A stretch of DNA of 64,000 nt, taken from NCBI GenBank assembly GCA_023228325.1, contig JALOBK010000001.1:1341549-1405548 (forward strand), written 5' to 3'. Under the pieces are notes generated by a model. It saw only the letters and a program-made list of their open reading frames with translations, ran no database searches and was not told the origin of the DNA. This DNA is from a bacterium (GTDB taxonomy: Bacteria > Auribacterota > UBA6266). Both the position numbers and the translations under genes were made by a program. Positions 7,959 to 17,067 of the stretch are shown piece by piece (positions within the stretch are counted from its first letter, which is position 1; each line of letters begins with the position of its first letter).

Positions 7959-8966
7959 ATGGCTGTAAAAGTTGCTATTAACGGGTTTGGCCGTATAGGA
8001 AGACAGGTATTCAGGCTTCTTAAGGCTGAGAAAGGTTTTGAAATTGTTGCTATTAACGATTTAACCGATTCAAAGACACTCGGGCATTTGCTCAAATACG
8101 ATTCTGTCCATGGTAAATATAAAGGGACCATCCAGGTAAAAGAAGACGCTCTTATAGTGGATGGCAAAGAAACAAAAGTTTTGAAAATAAAGGACCCCGC
8201 GCAGCTTCCCTGGAAAGATATGAAAGTTGACATAGTGTTGGAATCCACAGGTGTTTTTGCGAGCGCGGAAGACCTGCAGAAGCATATATCGGCCGGCGCT
8301 AAAAAAGTATTGCTGACCGTTCCTCCCAAGAAAGACCCCGAGGGGAAAGTAAAAATAGTCGTGATGGGAGTAAATGACAAAGACCTTACACCGGACCAGA
8401 TTTTTGTTTCAAATGCTTCCTGCACGACAAATTGTCTTGCTCCTGTTGCGAAGGTTCTTCATGAGGCGTTCGGCATCAAGAGGGGTCTTATGACGACTGT
8501 ACATGCTTATACGAATGATCAGAGGATATTAGATCTGCCTCATAAAGACCTGAGAAGAGCCCGCGCGGCGGCTTCAAGCATAATTCCGACCACTACAGGC
8601 GCTGCAAGAGCCGTAGGGAAAGTGCTCCCGGACCTTAACGGGAAACTTGACGGTTTTGCAATGAGGGTTCCTGTTACGGACGGTTCGGTTGTTGACCTGA
8701 CCGTGGAATTAGCAAAGGAAGTTACAATAGAAGAAGTTAATGCCGCTGTTAAAAAAGCCGCGGAAAGCGAACTGAAAGGCATTCTCGAATATGAAGAAGC
8801 CCCTATTGTTTCGGTGGATATCGTAGGCAACTCCGCTTCATCAGTTTTTGATGCCCTGTCTACCATGGTTATGAACGGCAACATGGTTAAAGTTGTTTCC
8901 TGGTATGATAATGAGTGGGGTTATTCAAATAGGTGCATCGATTTGATTAAAAAGATGTCTGAATAA
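7959..8966 (+). CDS. gap: Glyceraldehyde-3-phosphate dehydrogenase, type I
   Basis: Catalyses NAD-dependent oxidation and phosphorylation of glyceraldehyde 3-phosphate in glycolysis (and the reverse in gluconeogenesis) in the cytosol. The 335 residues begin with the Rossmann motif INGFGRIGRQVFR. AINDLTD carries an aspartate at the position that favours NAD over NADP. The catalytic cysteine is Cys155 in SNASCTTNCLAP, and the C-terminal signature WYDNEWGYSNR is intact. Length is normal for the family. A strong AAGGAGGG ribosome binding site precedes the ATG. It is first of four genes in the operon gap-pgk-tpiA-secG. Confidence 0.98.
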   Translation: MAVKVAINGFGRIGRQVFRLLKAEKGFEIVAINDLTDSKTLGHLLKYDSVHGKYKGTIQVKEDALIVDGKETKVLKIKDPAQLPWKDMKVDIVLESTGVFASAEDLQKHISAGAKKVLLTVPPKKDPEGKVKIVVMGVNDKDLTPDQIFVSNASCTTNCLAPVAKVLHEAFGIKRGLMTTVHAYTNDQRILDLPHKDLRRARAAASSIIPTTTGAARAVGKVLPDLNGKLDGFAMRVPVTDGSVVDLTVELAKEVTIEEVNAAVKKAAESELKGILEYEEAPIVSVDIVGNSASSVFDALSTMVMNGNMVKVVSWYDNEWGYSNRCIDLIKKMSE

Positions 8967-8985
8967 TCATAAAAGGTATTTTATT

Positions 8986-10203
8986 ATGGCTAAACTTTTT
9001 ATTGAAGACCTGGATGTTAAGGGCAAAAAGGTTCTTATAAGAGTTGATTTCAACGTTCCTCTCGACGATAAACAGAATATCACCGATGATACGAGAATCC
9101 GCGCTGCTTTGCCGACCATAAAATATGTTATGGACAATGGCGGCAGGGCCATTCTTATGTCTCATCTGGGAAGGCCTAAAGGGCAAAGAAACCCCGAATA
9201 CAGCCTTGAACCTGTCGCAAAAAGACTTTCAGAACTCCTGAATAAAAACGTCGGTTTTGCCAATGACTGTATCGGCAGCAGAGTCCAGATGATGGTCGGG
9301 CAATTGAAAGAAGGCGATGTGCTTTTGCTTGAGAACCTGAGGTTCTATCCGGGCGAGGAAAAAGGCGATGATTCTTTTGCCGGGGAACTTGCTTCGCTGG
9401 GTGATATGTATATCGATGATGCTTTCGGAACCGCGCACAGGGCTCATGCTTCCATGGTAGGCGTGACAAAACACATAAAACAGTGTGCCGCCGGGTATCT
9501 GCTTAAAAAAGAAATCGATTATCTCGGGCAGGCTGTCGAAAACCCGAAAAGGCCTTTCATCGCCATTATGGGCGGAGCGAAGGTATCGGATAAAATTAAG
9601 GTCATTAAAAACCTTATAGAAAAAGTGGATTCCATACTGATCGGCGGAGCGATGGCGTATACTTTTCTGAAGGTTAAGGGTATCTCTGTGGGAAGTTCCA
9701 GAGTCGAGGAGATTATAGAAGATAAAAAAGGAAATAAAATTAATGTTCCGGATCTTGTTTCCGAGATATTAAAGAAAGCCCATGCCAGAAATGTAAGCAT
9801 ACTTTTACCTGTCGACCATGTAATAGGCGATAAATTCGGTGAGGACGCGAATGTAAAGGTGGTTGAAGAAGATAAAATAACGGACGGCTGGATGGGACTT
9901 GATATAGGGCCTGAGACAATAGATTTGTATTCCGCGAAAATCAAGGAAGCGAAAACCATCATATGGAACGGACCTATGGGTGTTTTTGAAATGAAACCTT
10001 TCTCCGAAGGAACGATGGCGATCGCCAGGGCTTTATCTGAATCGGATGCGATATCCATTGTCGGAGGGGGAGATTCTGTCTCCGCTGTGAATAAAAGCGG
10101 CGTAAGCGACAAGATTTCACATATATCTACGGGCGGCGGGGCGTCGCTTGAATATCTCGAGGGAAAAGAGTTGCCGGGTATAGCGGCGCTGACCGATAAA
10201 TAA
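8986..10203 (+). CDS. pgk: Phosphoglycerate kinase
   Basis: Transfers phosphate from 1,3-bisphosphoglycerate to ADP, the step following GAPDH. The 405-residue protein has the N-terminal signature KVLIRVDFNVPLD, the substrate-binding motif LMSHLGRPKG, LENLRFYPGEE, IDDAFGTAHRAHAS, the interdomain GGAKVSDKI region and the C-terminal nucleotide site IVGGGDSVSAV followed by HISTGGGASLEYLEGK. Length and order are standard. It begins 19 bp after gap, and 174 bp holding a palindromic repeat separates it from tpiA. Confidence 0.98.
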   Translation: MAKLFIEDLDVKGKKVLIRVDFNVPLDDKQNITDDTRIRAALPTIKYVMDNGGRAILMSHLGRPKGQRNPEYSLEPVAKRLSELLNKNVGFANDCIGSRVQMMVGQLKEGDVLLLENLRFYPGEEKGDDSFAGELASLGDMYIDDAFGTAHRAHASMVGVTKHIKQCAAGYLLKKEIDYLGQAVENPKRPFIAIMGGAKVSDKIKVIKNLIEKVDSILIGGAMAYTFLKVKGISVGSSRVEEIIEDKKGNKINVPDLVSEILKKAHARNVSILLPVDHVIGDKFGEDANVKVVEEDKITDGWMGLDIGPETIDLYSAKIKEAKTIIWNGPMGVFEMKPFSEGTMAIARALSESDAISIVGGGDSVSAVNKSGVSDKISHISTGGGASLEYLEGKELPGIAALTDK

Positions 10204-10242
10204 AACTTAAGTATGAAAAAAGACTAAAAAATAAAATATTTA

Positions 10243-10349
10243 AACCACAGATTACACAGAGTTACACAGATAGGAAAAAAGAAAGAAATATAAAAAAATT
10301 AAAAGTATTTTATAGTATTTATCTGTGATTATCTGAGCTATCTGTGGTT
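10243..10349. repeat. Palindromic ACAGAT repeat, copy 1 (pgk-tpiA gap)
   Basis: A 107-bp inverted repeat. The left arm starts AACCACAGATTACACAGAG and the right arm ends ATCTGAGCTATCTGTGGTT, its near reverse complement. Inside each arm the motif CACAGAT or its close variant recurs every 10-11 bp (three times). The centre is AT-rich and not conserved. The same arms recur at 27656-27749 and 31988-32100. Confidence 0.85.
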
Positions 10350-10377
10350 ATATAAGAAATTATAGGAGATTAACAAC

Positions 10378-11136
10378 ATGCGTAAGCCTATTATAGCCGG
10401 AAACTGGAAGCTTTATAAAACTATTTCTGAAGCTGTTGAATTCGTTTCTGAACTCAGGGAAAAGGTTAAAGGAATAAACGATGTTGATATTGTTGTCTGC
10501 CCGCCTTTCACGGCTGTTTCGAAGGTGGCGGATGTCCTGAAAGGTTCGAATGTCAAAGTAGGGGCGCAGGATGCGTACTGGGAAGAGCAAGGAGCTTTTA
10601 CGGGAGAGGTTTCCCCGTCAATGATAAAAGAAGCGGGATGTTCGTATGTTATCCTCGGGCATTCCGAAAGAAGGGCAATGTTTGGAGATACCAATGAAAC
10701 GGTTAACAAAAAGCTGAAAGCGGTGTTACATACAGGTTTAACCCCTATAGTTTGTGTGGGCGAGAAACTGGAAGAGCGCGAAAAGGGGATAACAAAAGAT
10801 ATTGTCAAAGATCAAATTCAGGGATCTCTTCAGGGATTGAAAAAGGAAGAGATGCTGAAGGCGGTTATTGCGTATGAGCCGGTTTGGGCTATAGGAACCG
10901 GCAAAACCGCGACACCGGAGCAGGCGCAGGAGGTTCATTCTTATATAAGGGAGCTTTTATCTGATTTATTCGGTGGCGAGGTTGCTGAATCTGTCCGTAT
11001 CCAGTATGGCGGAAGCATAAAACCCGATAATATCAAAAAGCTGATGTCACAGAAAGATATTGACGGCGGCCTTGTAGGCGGAGCAAGCTTAAAAGTTGAT
11101 TCATTCGAAAAATTAATTAAATACCAAGAGGTATAA
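10378..11136 (+). CDS. tpiA: Triosephosphate isomerase
   Basis: Interconverts dihydroxyacetone phosphate and glyceraldehyde 3-phosphate. The 252-residue TIM barrel begins RKPIIAGNWKLYK (Asn and Lys of the active site), has the catalytic acid His95 in LGHSERR, catalytic base Glu167 in AYEPVWAIGTGKTA, the flexible loop 6, and the phosphate-gripping segments YGGSIKPDN and GGLVGGASL. AGGAG lies 12 nt before the ATG, just beyond repeat copy 1. Two base pairs separate it from secG. Confidence 0.98.
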   Translation: MRKPIIAGNWKLYKTISEAVEFVSELREKVKGINDVDIVVCPPFTAVSKVADVLKGSNVKVGAQDAYWEEQGAFTGEVSPSMIKEAGCSYVILGHSERRAMFGDTNETVNKKLKAVLHTGLTPIVCVGEKLEEREKGITKDIVKDQIQGSLQGLKKEEMLKAVIAYEPVWAIGTGKTATPEQAQEVHSYIRELLSDLFGGEVAESVRIQYGGSIKPDNIKKLMSQKDIDGGLVGGASLKVDSFEKLIKYQEV

Positions 11137-11138
11137 AT

Positions 11139-11456
11139 ATGTTTACTTTTCTTTTATCTGTGCATGTTTTGTTGTGTATAGCTTTGGTTGTTATTGTGTT
11201 ACTGCAGGCCGGAAAAGGGCAGGGTTTGGCCGGACTTTTCGGCGCGGGAGGCGGAACTCAGACTATTTTCGGCTCCAGAGCGGGAGATATACTGACGAAG
11301 TTTACGACTGTCGTAGCGGTTTTATGGATGCTTATAAGTGTTTCCCTCGCAGTCATGAGCTCCAAAAGGAGCGGGACATTTGCCTCGAAGATAGAAGCCG
11401 AGGCCGCAAAAACCGTAAAGGAAACGCCGCTGCAGCAGGACAGTAAGCCCGAATAA
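11139..11456 (+). CDS. secG: Preprotein translocase subunit SecG
   Basis: SecG is the small non-essential subunit of the SecYEG channel in the inner membrane. This 105-residue protein has two membrane segments (about residues 2-22 and 55-73) joined by the typical glycine-rich cytosolic loop GKGQGLAGLFGAGGGTQTIFGSRAGD, quoted here only as GLAGLFGAGGG. It ends in a charged tail. The tpiA-secG pairing is a common bacterial arrangement. The operon ends right after with a strong terminator. Confidence 0.93.
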   Translation: MFTFLLSVHVLLCIALVVIVLLQAGKGQGLAGLFGAGGGTQTIFGSRAGDILTKFTTVVAVLWMLISVSLAVMSSKRSGTFASKIEAEAAKTVKETPLQQDSKPE

Positions 11457-11474
11457 TTGGACCACTCGCTTTCA

Positions 11475-11503
11475 GGCGCCGTTTATTTAAACGGCGCTTT
11501 TTT
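11475..11503 (+). terminator. Rho-independent terminator after secG
   Basis: A perfect GC-rich hairpin (GCGCCGTTTA paired with TAAACGGCGC, two-base loop or TTT-containing tetraloop) is followed by a run of six T. It closes the glycolytic operon. Confidence 0.92.
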
Positions 11504-11504
11504 A

Positions 11505-11532
11505 TTGTAAAAAAATATTATTGAAATACAAT
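11505..11532 (+). promoter_or_regulatory. Possible promoter of the peptide ABC transporter operon
   Basis: TTGTAA (11505-11510), 16-nt spacer, TACAAT (11527-11532), immediately after the secG terminator. The -10 box lies inside a small inverted repeat, ATTGAA (11520-11525) and TTCAAT (11535-11540), that could be an operator. The -35 match is only 4 of 6. Confidence 0.4.
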
Positions 11533-11563
11533 AGTTCAATAAGCGGTTTTAAAGGAAGGTTGA

Positions 11564-12547
11564 ATGTCCATGTCCCTGCTTTCTGTAAAAAATCTTAAAA
11601 CCTACTTCTATACTTCCGAAGGCGTGGTAAAGGCTGTAGATGATATCAGTTTTGATATTCAAAAAGGGGAGATACTTTCTATTGTGGGGGAATCCGGCTG
11701 CGGAAAAAGTATCACTGCTCTGTCTATCCTGAATTTAGTGCCCGGTCCGGGGGCGGTAGCGGGAGGTGAAATCCTGTATAACGGAAAAGACCTGTTGAAG
11801 TTGAAAGAGAAAGATATAAGGAAAATACGCGGCAAAGAGATCTCCATGGTGTTTCAGGAGCCCATGACTTCTCTGAACCCTGTTTTTACCGTGGGAAACC
11901 AGGTTGCGGAAGTTTTTGCGGTCCATAGCGGATTCGGCGGGAGGAAGGCAAAAGACTCAACTGTACAAATGTTTAAGAAGGTCAGGATTCCGGATCCTGA
12001 GAGGATCTTTGACTCTTACCCGCACCAGTTGTCCGGCGGGATGCAGCAGAGGGTTATGATAGCAATGGCGCTTGCGTGCGGGCCTTCCATACTGATTGCC
12101 GACGAACCGACCACTGCTCTTGACGTAACGATTCAGGCGCAGATCCTGGACCTTATCTGTTCTTTAAAAAAAGATTTTTCCATGAGCGTGCTTTTTATAA
12201 CACATGACCTTGGGATTGTTTCGGATATCGCGGACCGTATTCATGTCATGTACTCCGGGAAAATAGCGGAAAAAGGTCTTGTTAAAAAAGTTATTTCGGA
12301 ACCGGCTCATCCGTATACAAGAGGATTGCTTGACTCTCTCCCGAAACTTGGCCGGAATAAAGAAAAACTTAATGTTATTCCCGGGCAGGTGCCGAGTCCT
12401 CTTACACAAATTAAAGGGTGTAAATTCCATCCCAGGTGTCCGCGGGTTGTGGAAAGATGCCTGGTTGAAGAACCCGGACTTTTTGATTTGGACGGCGGCG
12501 GGTGCGCCGCCTGTTTTAATCCCGTTCCTCCAAGGAAAATCAAATGA
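11564..12547 (+). CDS. Peptide ABC transporter ATP-binding protein (OppD/DppD type)
   Basis: One of two ATPases that power a peptide importer. 327 residues with Walker A GESGCGKS (about 46), Q-loop MVFQEPMTSLNP, signature LSGGMQQRVMIA, Walker B ILIADEPTTALDVTIQ, the H-loop FITHDLG, and the C-terminal oligopeptide extension with a four-cysteine pattern (GCKFHPRCPRVVERC and a later CAAC), which in this family can bind an iron-sulfur cluster. The first ATG (11564) has AAGGA at proper spacing; a second ATG lies two codons on. It overlaps the next ATPase gene by 4 bp. Confidence 0.95.
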   Translation: MSMSLLSVKNLKTYFYTSEGVVKAVDDISFDIQKGEILSIVGESGCGKSITALSILNLVPGPGAVAGGEILYNGKDLLKLKEKDIRKIRGKEISMVFQEPMTSLNPVFTVGNQVAEVFAVHSGFGGRKAKDSTVQMFKKVRIPDPERIFDSYPHQLSGGMQQRVMIAMALACGPSILIADEPTTALDVTIQAQILDLICSLKKDFSMSVLFITHDLGIVSDIADRIHVMYSGKIAEKGLVKKVISEPAHPYTRGLLDSLPKLGRNKEKLNVIPGQVPSPLTQIKGCKFHPRCPRVVERCLVEEPGLFDLDGGGCAACFNPVPPRKIK

Positions 12548-13509
12548 AAGAAATTTTAAAAACAGAAGGCCTGAAAAAATATTTTCCTGTTAAAAAAGGG
12601 GTTTTTTCCAGGATTGCCGGTTATGTGAAAGCGGTTGATTTTGTCAGCTTAACGATAAACAAAGGTAAAGTTGTTGGATTGGTCGGGGAATCGGGATGCG
12701 GGAAAACAACACTCGGAAGGACCATTATAAAATTATATGAGCCGACTGCCGGAAGGATTGTTTTTGATGACATTGACATTACCTCTATGTCCCGAAAACT
12801 GATGAGACCCCTGAGAAAAAGGATCCAGTATATTTTCCAGGACCCGTATTCTTCTTTGAATCCGAGAATGACCGTCATGGATATCGTGGGAGAAGGGCCT
12901 GTTATACACAATATCGTTAAAAATTCCGATCAAAAGAGAAAACTTGTAGAAAACATATTAAATAAAGTCGGTTTATCCAGAGAACATGCTGACAGGTATC
13001 CTCATGAGTTCAGCGGAGGGCAGCGCCAGAGAATAGGTATTGCCAGGTCAATGGCGCTGAATCCTGAGCTCATTATCTGCGATGAGCCGATTTCCGCTTT
13101 AGACGTGTCTATCCAGGCGCAGATAATAAATCTTCTGGTGGATTTAAAGAATGAATTTGGTATTTCCTACCTGTTTATTTCCCACGACCTTAAAGTCGTG
13201 GAACATATCAGCGACGATGTTGCGGTTATGTACATGGGCAGGCTGGTTGAGTATGCTTCCGCCTCAATGCTTTACAGCGAACCCCTTCATCCTTACACGC
13301 TCGCTCTTATAGACGCTATACCGGTTATAGACAAGAAAACCAACTCGAAGAAAATTTTTCTTCAGGGTGATGTTCCTTCTCCGATGAATCCGCCGGCAGG
13401 CTGTCCGTTCCATACAAGGTGCGCGGAATGCGTTGACAGATGCAAAAAAGAGATACCCGAATTAAGAGAAGTGAGAAAGGGGCATAAAGTAGCATGCCAC
13501 AGAAGATAA
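12544..13509 (+). CDS. Peptide ABC transporter ATP-binding protein (OppF/DppF type)
   Basis: The partner ATPase: 321 residues with Walker A GESGCGKTT, Q-loop YIFQDPYSSLNPRMT, signature FSGGQRQRIGIARSMA, Walker B LIICDEPISALDVSIQ, H-loop FISHDLK and the C-terminal cysteine extension GCPFHTRCAECVDRC. The long insertion GVFSRIAGYVKAVD near the N-terminus is typical of OppF. Starts on an ATGA overlap with the OppD-like gene and itself overlaps the binding-protein gene by 16 bp. Confidence 0.95.
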   Translation: MKEILKTEGLKKYFPVKKGVFSRIAGYVKAVDFVSLTINKGKVVGLVGESGCGKTTLGRTIIKLYEPTAGRIVFDDIDITSMSRKLMRPLRKRIQYIFQDPYSSLNPRMTVMDIVGEGPVIHNIVKNSDQKRKLVENILNKVGLSREHADRYPHEFSGGQRQRIGIARSMALNPELIICDEPISALDVSIQAQIINLLVDLKNEFGISYLFISHDLKVVEHISDDVAVMYMGRLVEYASASMLYSEPLHPYTLALIDAIPVIDKKTNSKKIFLQGDVPSPMNPPAGCPFHTRCAECVDRCKKEIPELREVRKGHKVACHRR

Positions 13510-15116
13510 TTTTATTGTTAATCCTGGTTTTTGTGTTTAATAATTTATCCTGCTCGGTAAGCGAGCCTGACGCTGAACATATGCCGCTTGACACGAAACC
13601 TGCTTCGGGAGATGCCCTTGTAAGGCTGATTCATGCCGAACCTGGTATATTAAATCCGATTTTAAGCACGGATGTTTATTCCAGCGATATAGAGAGCCTG
13701 ATGTTTGATTCTTTAATCGAAAGGGATCCGCAGACGCTTGAATTCAGGCCGTTGTGCGCGGAAAAATGGGAAATATCCCGTGACGGCATGGAATATACTT
13801 TTTCCCTGAGAAAAGGGATAAAATGGGATGACGGGCGGGAAATGACGGCGAAAGATGTCCTCTTCTCGTTTAATATGATAAAAGACCCTTCGGTAAATGC
13901 CCCCCATCTGAGGAATTATTATAATGATATACAGTCGGTGGAAGTTATCGGCGCGTATACCGTCAAATTCAAATATATCAGGAAATATTTCAGGGCGCTT
14001 GAGATTTGCGGCACCATGCCGATACTGCCCGAGCATATTTATAATTCAGGCGATTTCAACGAGTCCGGATTAAACCGCCGTCCCGCTGGCAACGGCCCTT
14101 ACTCTTTCGACAAATGGAAAACAGGCAGTGAGATAGTCATTAAAAGAAATAAAAATTACTGGGGCGATAAACCGTTTATAGACAAAATAATTTTTAAGAT
14201 TATTACCGATGAAACGGTGGCCCTGCAGCTGTTGAAAAAAGGAGAGATAGACATGATGTCTCTTCAGCCCCTGCAGTGGGAAAAACAGACCGGCGCGGAA
14301 AAGTTCCTGCGCAGATATGACAAGCATAAGTATTTTCTGCCCAATTATTCGTTTATCGCATGGAACCTGCAGAAGGAACCTTTTTGTGATGTAAGAGTAA
14401 GGCAGGCGATGACCCATTTTATAAACAGAAAGAAAATTCTGGATAAGCTCAGGTATGGGTTGGGGGTTATAGTCACCGGGCCCTTTTATGTCAACAGCGA
14501 TGAATATGATAAAACCGTCCTGCCTTTGGAATATTCACCGTCAAAAGCAAGGCAGCTTTTGGCGGAAACCGGCTGGAAAGATACGGACGGCGACGGCATT
14601 ATGGATAAAAACGGAAAAAAATTCGAATTTGAATTTTTAATCCCCTCCGGCACGGATTTTTCATCGAAATTGGCCACCATCATCAAGGAAGATTTCGCAA
14701 AAGAAGGTATTATCGTAGAGATAAAAAACCTTGAATGGGCTGTGTTTGTGCAGAATCTCAATGAAAGAAATTTCGACGCGGTGACTCTTGCATGGCAGAT
14801 GCCGGTAGAATCGGACCCTTACCAGGTCTGGCATTCTTCCCAGGCCGGCAAAGGTTCGAATTTCATCGGTTTCAGAAACGATAAAGCGGATTTTCTTATA
14901 GAAGCTATCAGGGAGACGCTGGATAAGAAGCGGAGAATAGAGTACTGCCACGAGTTTCACAGGATGCTGAACGAACTTCAGCCTTACACATTCCTGTTCT
15001 GCAGTAATTCACTGGTCGCGCTGAATAAAAGGTTTATGAACGTAAAAGTTTATCCGATGGGGTTTAGGATAATAGAGTGGTATGTTCCCGGCAGCATGCA
15101 GCTTTATTCGGAATAG
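13494..15116 (+). CDS. Peptide ABC transporter substrate-binding lipoprotein (SBP family 5)
   Basis: The 540-residue protein captures peptides (or nickel, opines or similar ligands in relatives) outside the inner membrane and hands them to the permeases. The signal peptide MPQKIILLLILVFVFNNLSC ends in a cysteine at residue 20. The lipobox (NLSC) is imperfect at -3 but lipidation is likely. Family 5 hallmarks follow: LNPIL, a predicted SLIERDP...WEISRDGMEYTFSLRKGIKWDDGR segment (seen as FSLRKGIKWDDG), AKDVLFSFNMIKDP, GNGPYSFDKW, and VRQAMTHFINRKKIL. Placement between ATPases and permeases (order D-F-A-B-C) supports one complete transporter. Confidence 0.93.
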   Translation: MPQKIILLLILVFVFNNLSCSVSEPDAEHMPLDTKPASGDALVRLIHAEPGILNPILSTDVYSSDIESLMFDSLIERDPQTLEFRPLCAEKWEISRDGMEYTFSLRKGIKWDDGREMTAKDVLFSFNMIKDPSVNAPHLRNYYNDIQSVEVIGAYTVKFKYIRKYFRALEICGTMPILPEHIYNSGDFNESGLNRRPAGNGPYSFDKWKTGSEIVIKRNKNYWGDKPFIDKIIFKIITDETVALQLLKKGEIDMMSLQPLQWEKQTGAEKFLRRYDKHKYFLPNYSFIAWNLQKEPFCDVRVRQAMTHFINRKKILDKLRYGLGVIVTGPFYVNSDEYDKTVLPLEYSPSKARQLLAETGWKDTDGDGIMDKNGKKFEFEFLIPSGTDFSSKLATIIKEDFAKEGIIVEIKNLEWAVFVQNLNERNFDAVTLAWQMPVESDPYQVWHSSQAGKGSNFIGFRNDKADFLIEAIRETLDKKRRIEYCHEFHRMLNELQPYTFLFCSNSLVALNKRFMNVKVYPMGFRIIEWYVPGSMQLYSE

Positions 15117-15123
15117 GGGATAA

Positions 15124-16116
15124 ATGAGAGATTATATTTTAAGGCGGCTGTTATTGATAATACCGACTTACATCGGCATTACCCTTGTGACATTCATCAT
15201 TATACAATTGGCTCCGGGCAGCCCCGTTTCACAGAAGCTCGGCATAGGGGAATCACTGAAAGATAATGCGGTAAACAAAGAAATAATTGAGCAGACAAAA
15301 CAGCTTTACGGTCTGGATAAGCCCCTTCCGGTCCAGTATATGAGATGGTTCAAGAGAAGTGTTTCTTTTGATTTCGGAAATTCCTACAAGGATAACAGGC
15401 CTGTAATGGAAAAGATTTCCGAGAGAATTCCGGTTACCCTTCAGATAAACATTATTTCAATTCTTGTCATCTACCTGATATCAATACCGATAGGCGTCTT
15501 TTCTTCGATAGAGCATAATTCCCTTCCGGACAAATTGCTGACGCTTTTTATTTTCATACTTTATTCACTGCCTAATTTCTGGGTTGCCATTCTTCTGATT
15601 ACTTTTTTGGGCGGCGGAGATTATCTGAATATTTTTCCGATTTACGGTTTGAACTCATACGGCATAGAAAAAGCGGGTTTTTTCAACTTTGTCATTGACC
15701 GGTTATGGCACCTGTTCCTTCCCGTGTTGTGTTTGTCATATGGCGGGCTTGCCGTTTTATCGAGATATGCTAAAGTCGGGATGCTGGATGTAATAAGGCA
15801 GGATTATATACTTACCGCCAGAGCAAAAGGACTTTCGGAAAAAACGGTGATATTCAAGCATGCGCTGAGGAATTCCCTGATACCGATTGTAACATTGCTT
15901 GGAGGCCTTTTGCCTGCAATGCTTGGCGGAAGCGTTATTATCGAATCGATATTTTCGATTCCAGGTATGGGCAAGCTGGGTTTTGAATCCATACTGGCGC
16001 GAGACTATCCGACGATAATGGGGATAGCTTCGATTGCCGCCTTGCTTACGCTTGTAGGGTTTTTAATATCGGATATTCTTTATGCTGTAGTTGACCCGAG
16101 GATTTCATACGAATGA
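15124..16116 (+). CDS. Peptide ABC transporter permease (OppB/DppB type)
   Basis: 330-residue inner-membrane permease with the family start MRDYILRRLLLIIPTYIGITL and six predicted membrane segments. The substrate-translocating segment includes TARAKGLSEKTVIFKHALRNSLIP (seen as ARAKGLSEKTVIFKHALRN), which is the EAA loop contacting the ATPase. The first periplasmic loop has the normal YGLDKPLPVQYMRW stretch. It overlaps the next permease by ATGA. Confidence 0.95.
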   Translation: MRDYILRRLLLIIPTYIGITLVTFIIIQLAPGSPVSQKLGIGESLKDNAVNKEIIEQTKQLYGLDKPLPVQYMRWFKRSVSFDFGNSYKDNRPVMEKISERIPVTLQINIISILVIYLISIPIGVFSSIEHNSLPDKLLTLFIFILYSLPNFWVAILLITFLGGGDYLNIFPIYGLNSYGIEKAGFFNFVIDRLWHLFLPVLCLSYGGLAVLSRYAKVGMLDVIRQDYILTARAKGLSEKTVIFKHALRNSLIPIVTLLGGLLPAMLGGSVIIESIFSIPGMGKLGFESILARDYPTIMGIASIAALLTLVGFLISDILYAVVDPRISYE

Positions 16117-17057
16117 AAACAGGATATTTATACGGTATCTGGTTGAGGTTCAGGAAAAATAAACTGGCCCTGTCAGGATTGTTTTTGGTTATATGGATAA
16201 GTTTAATTGCGGTTGCAGCCCCTCTCCTGTCTAATGATGTGCCGCTTTTCGCCATAAAATCTTCCGGCAAATTCGTATTCCCTTTCCTGAACAGGAAAAT
16301 ATTTTCTGAAAAAGAAGAATATGTTTTCAGGTTAAACCCCCCGATTAGTTTCAGTCCCACAGAGTATAACCTTGATGAAGTGCTTGAGGCGCCCTCCCGA
16401 AAACATATATTCGGCACGGATGACAGGGGAAGAGATGTTGCCAGCAGGCTTCTTTACGGCAGCAGGATATCTCTATCCGTGGGGTTTGTCGCGGTATCTA
16501 TCTATGTTTTGATAGGAGTGCTGCTGGGTTCTTTTGCGGGTTATTTCGGCAGGTTTGCCGATGCTTTGATTTCCCGTGTTATAGAAATAGTCATCTGTTT
16601 CCCTGCTTTTTTCCTTATAATAACGATAATAGCATACCTGCCTTCCAGCATTTATAACATAATGATAGTCATAGGAGTGACAGGCTGGCCCGGTGTCGCG
16701 AGGCTTGTAAGGGGAGAAATATTAAAAATAAAAAGTATTGAGTATATCCAATCAGCCAGGACTGTGGGTGTCTCATCCATGCGCATAATTTTCAGGCACA
16801 TATTACCCAATGCCATAGGCCCTGTGCTTGTTTCCGCCACATTCGGCGTTGCCGGCGCGATATTGATTGAGTCAAGCCTGAGTTTTCTCGGTTTTGGCGT
16901 TCAGCCTCCTACTCCTTCATGGGGTGAGATACTTTCGCAGGCGAAGCAATATCTGTCATGGTGGCTGGTATTATTCCCGGGGATAGCGATTTTTATAACA
17001 GTCACGGCCTTCAACCTGGTAGGGGAAGGCGTAAGAGACGCGATAGATCCCAAATGA
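16113..17057 (+). CDS. Peptide ABC transporter permease (OppC/DppC type)
   Basis: 314-residue second permease. An N-terminal OppC domain (RFRKNKLALSGLFLV, TM1) is followed by a periplasmic stretch longer than usual (about residues 45-105). Then come FGTDDRGRDVASRLLYGSR, five further membrane segments, the EAA loop QSARTVGVSSMRIIFRHILPN and the closing LSFLGFGVQPPTPSWGE motif. All are characteristic of OppC/DppC. It is the last gene of the operon; only 10 bp separate its stop from that of the convergent HAMP gene. Confidence 0.94.
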   Translation: MKTGYLYGIWLRFRKNKLALSGLFLVIWISLIAVAAPLLSNDVPLFAIKSSGKFVFPFLNRKIFSEKEEYVFRLNPPISFSPTEYNLDEVLEAPSRKHIFGTDDRGRDVASRLLYGSRISLSVGFVAVSIYVLIGVLLGSFAGYFGRFADALISRVIEIVICFPAFFLIITIIAYLPSSIYNIMIVIGVTGWPGVARLVRGEILKIKSIEYIQSARTVGVSSMRIIFRHILPNAIGPVLVSATFGVAGAILIESSLSFLGFGVQPPTPSWGEILSQAKQYLSWWLVLFPGIAIFITVTAFNLVGEGVRDAIDPK

Positions 17058-17067
17058 CAGCTTCCGT

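Noticed and set aside
7847..8425. Minus-strand frame of 192 codons opposite gap
   Set aside because: Antisense of the strongly conserved gap gene, with no supporting signal.
10243..10349. Repeated ACAGAT units considered as a small CRISPR array
   Set aside because: Units are only 7-11 bp apart with no spacers, arms are inverted, and no cas gene is present.
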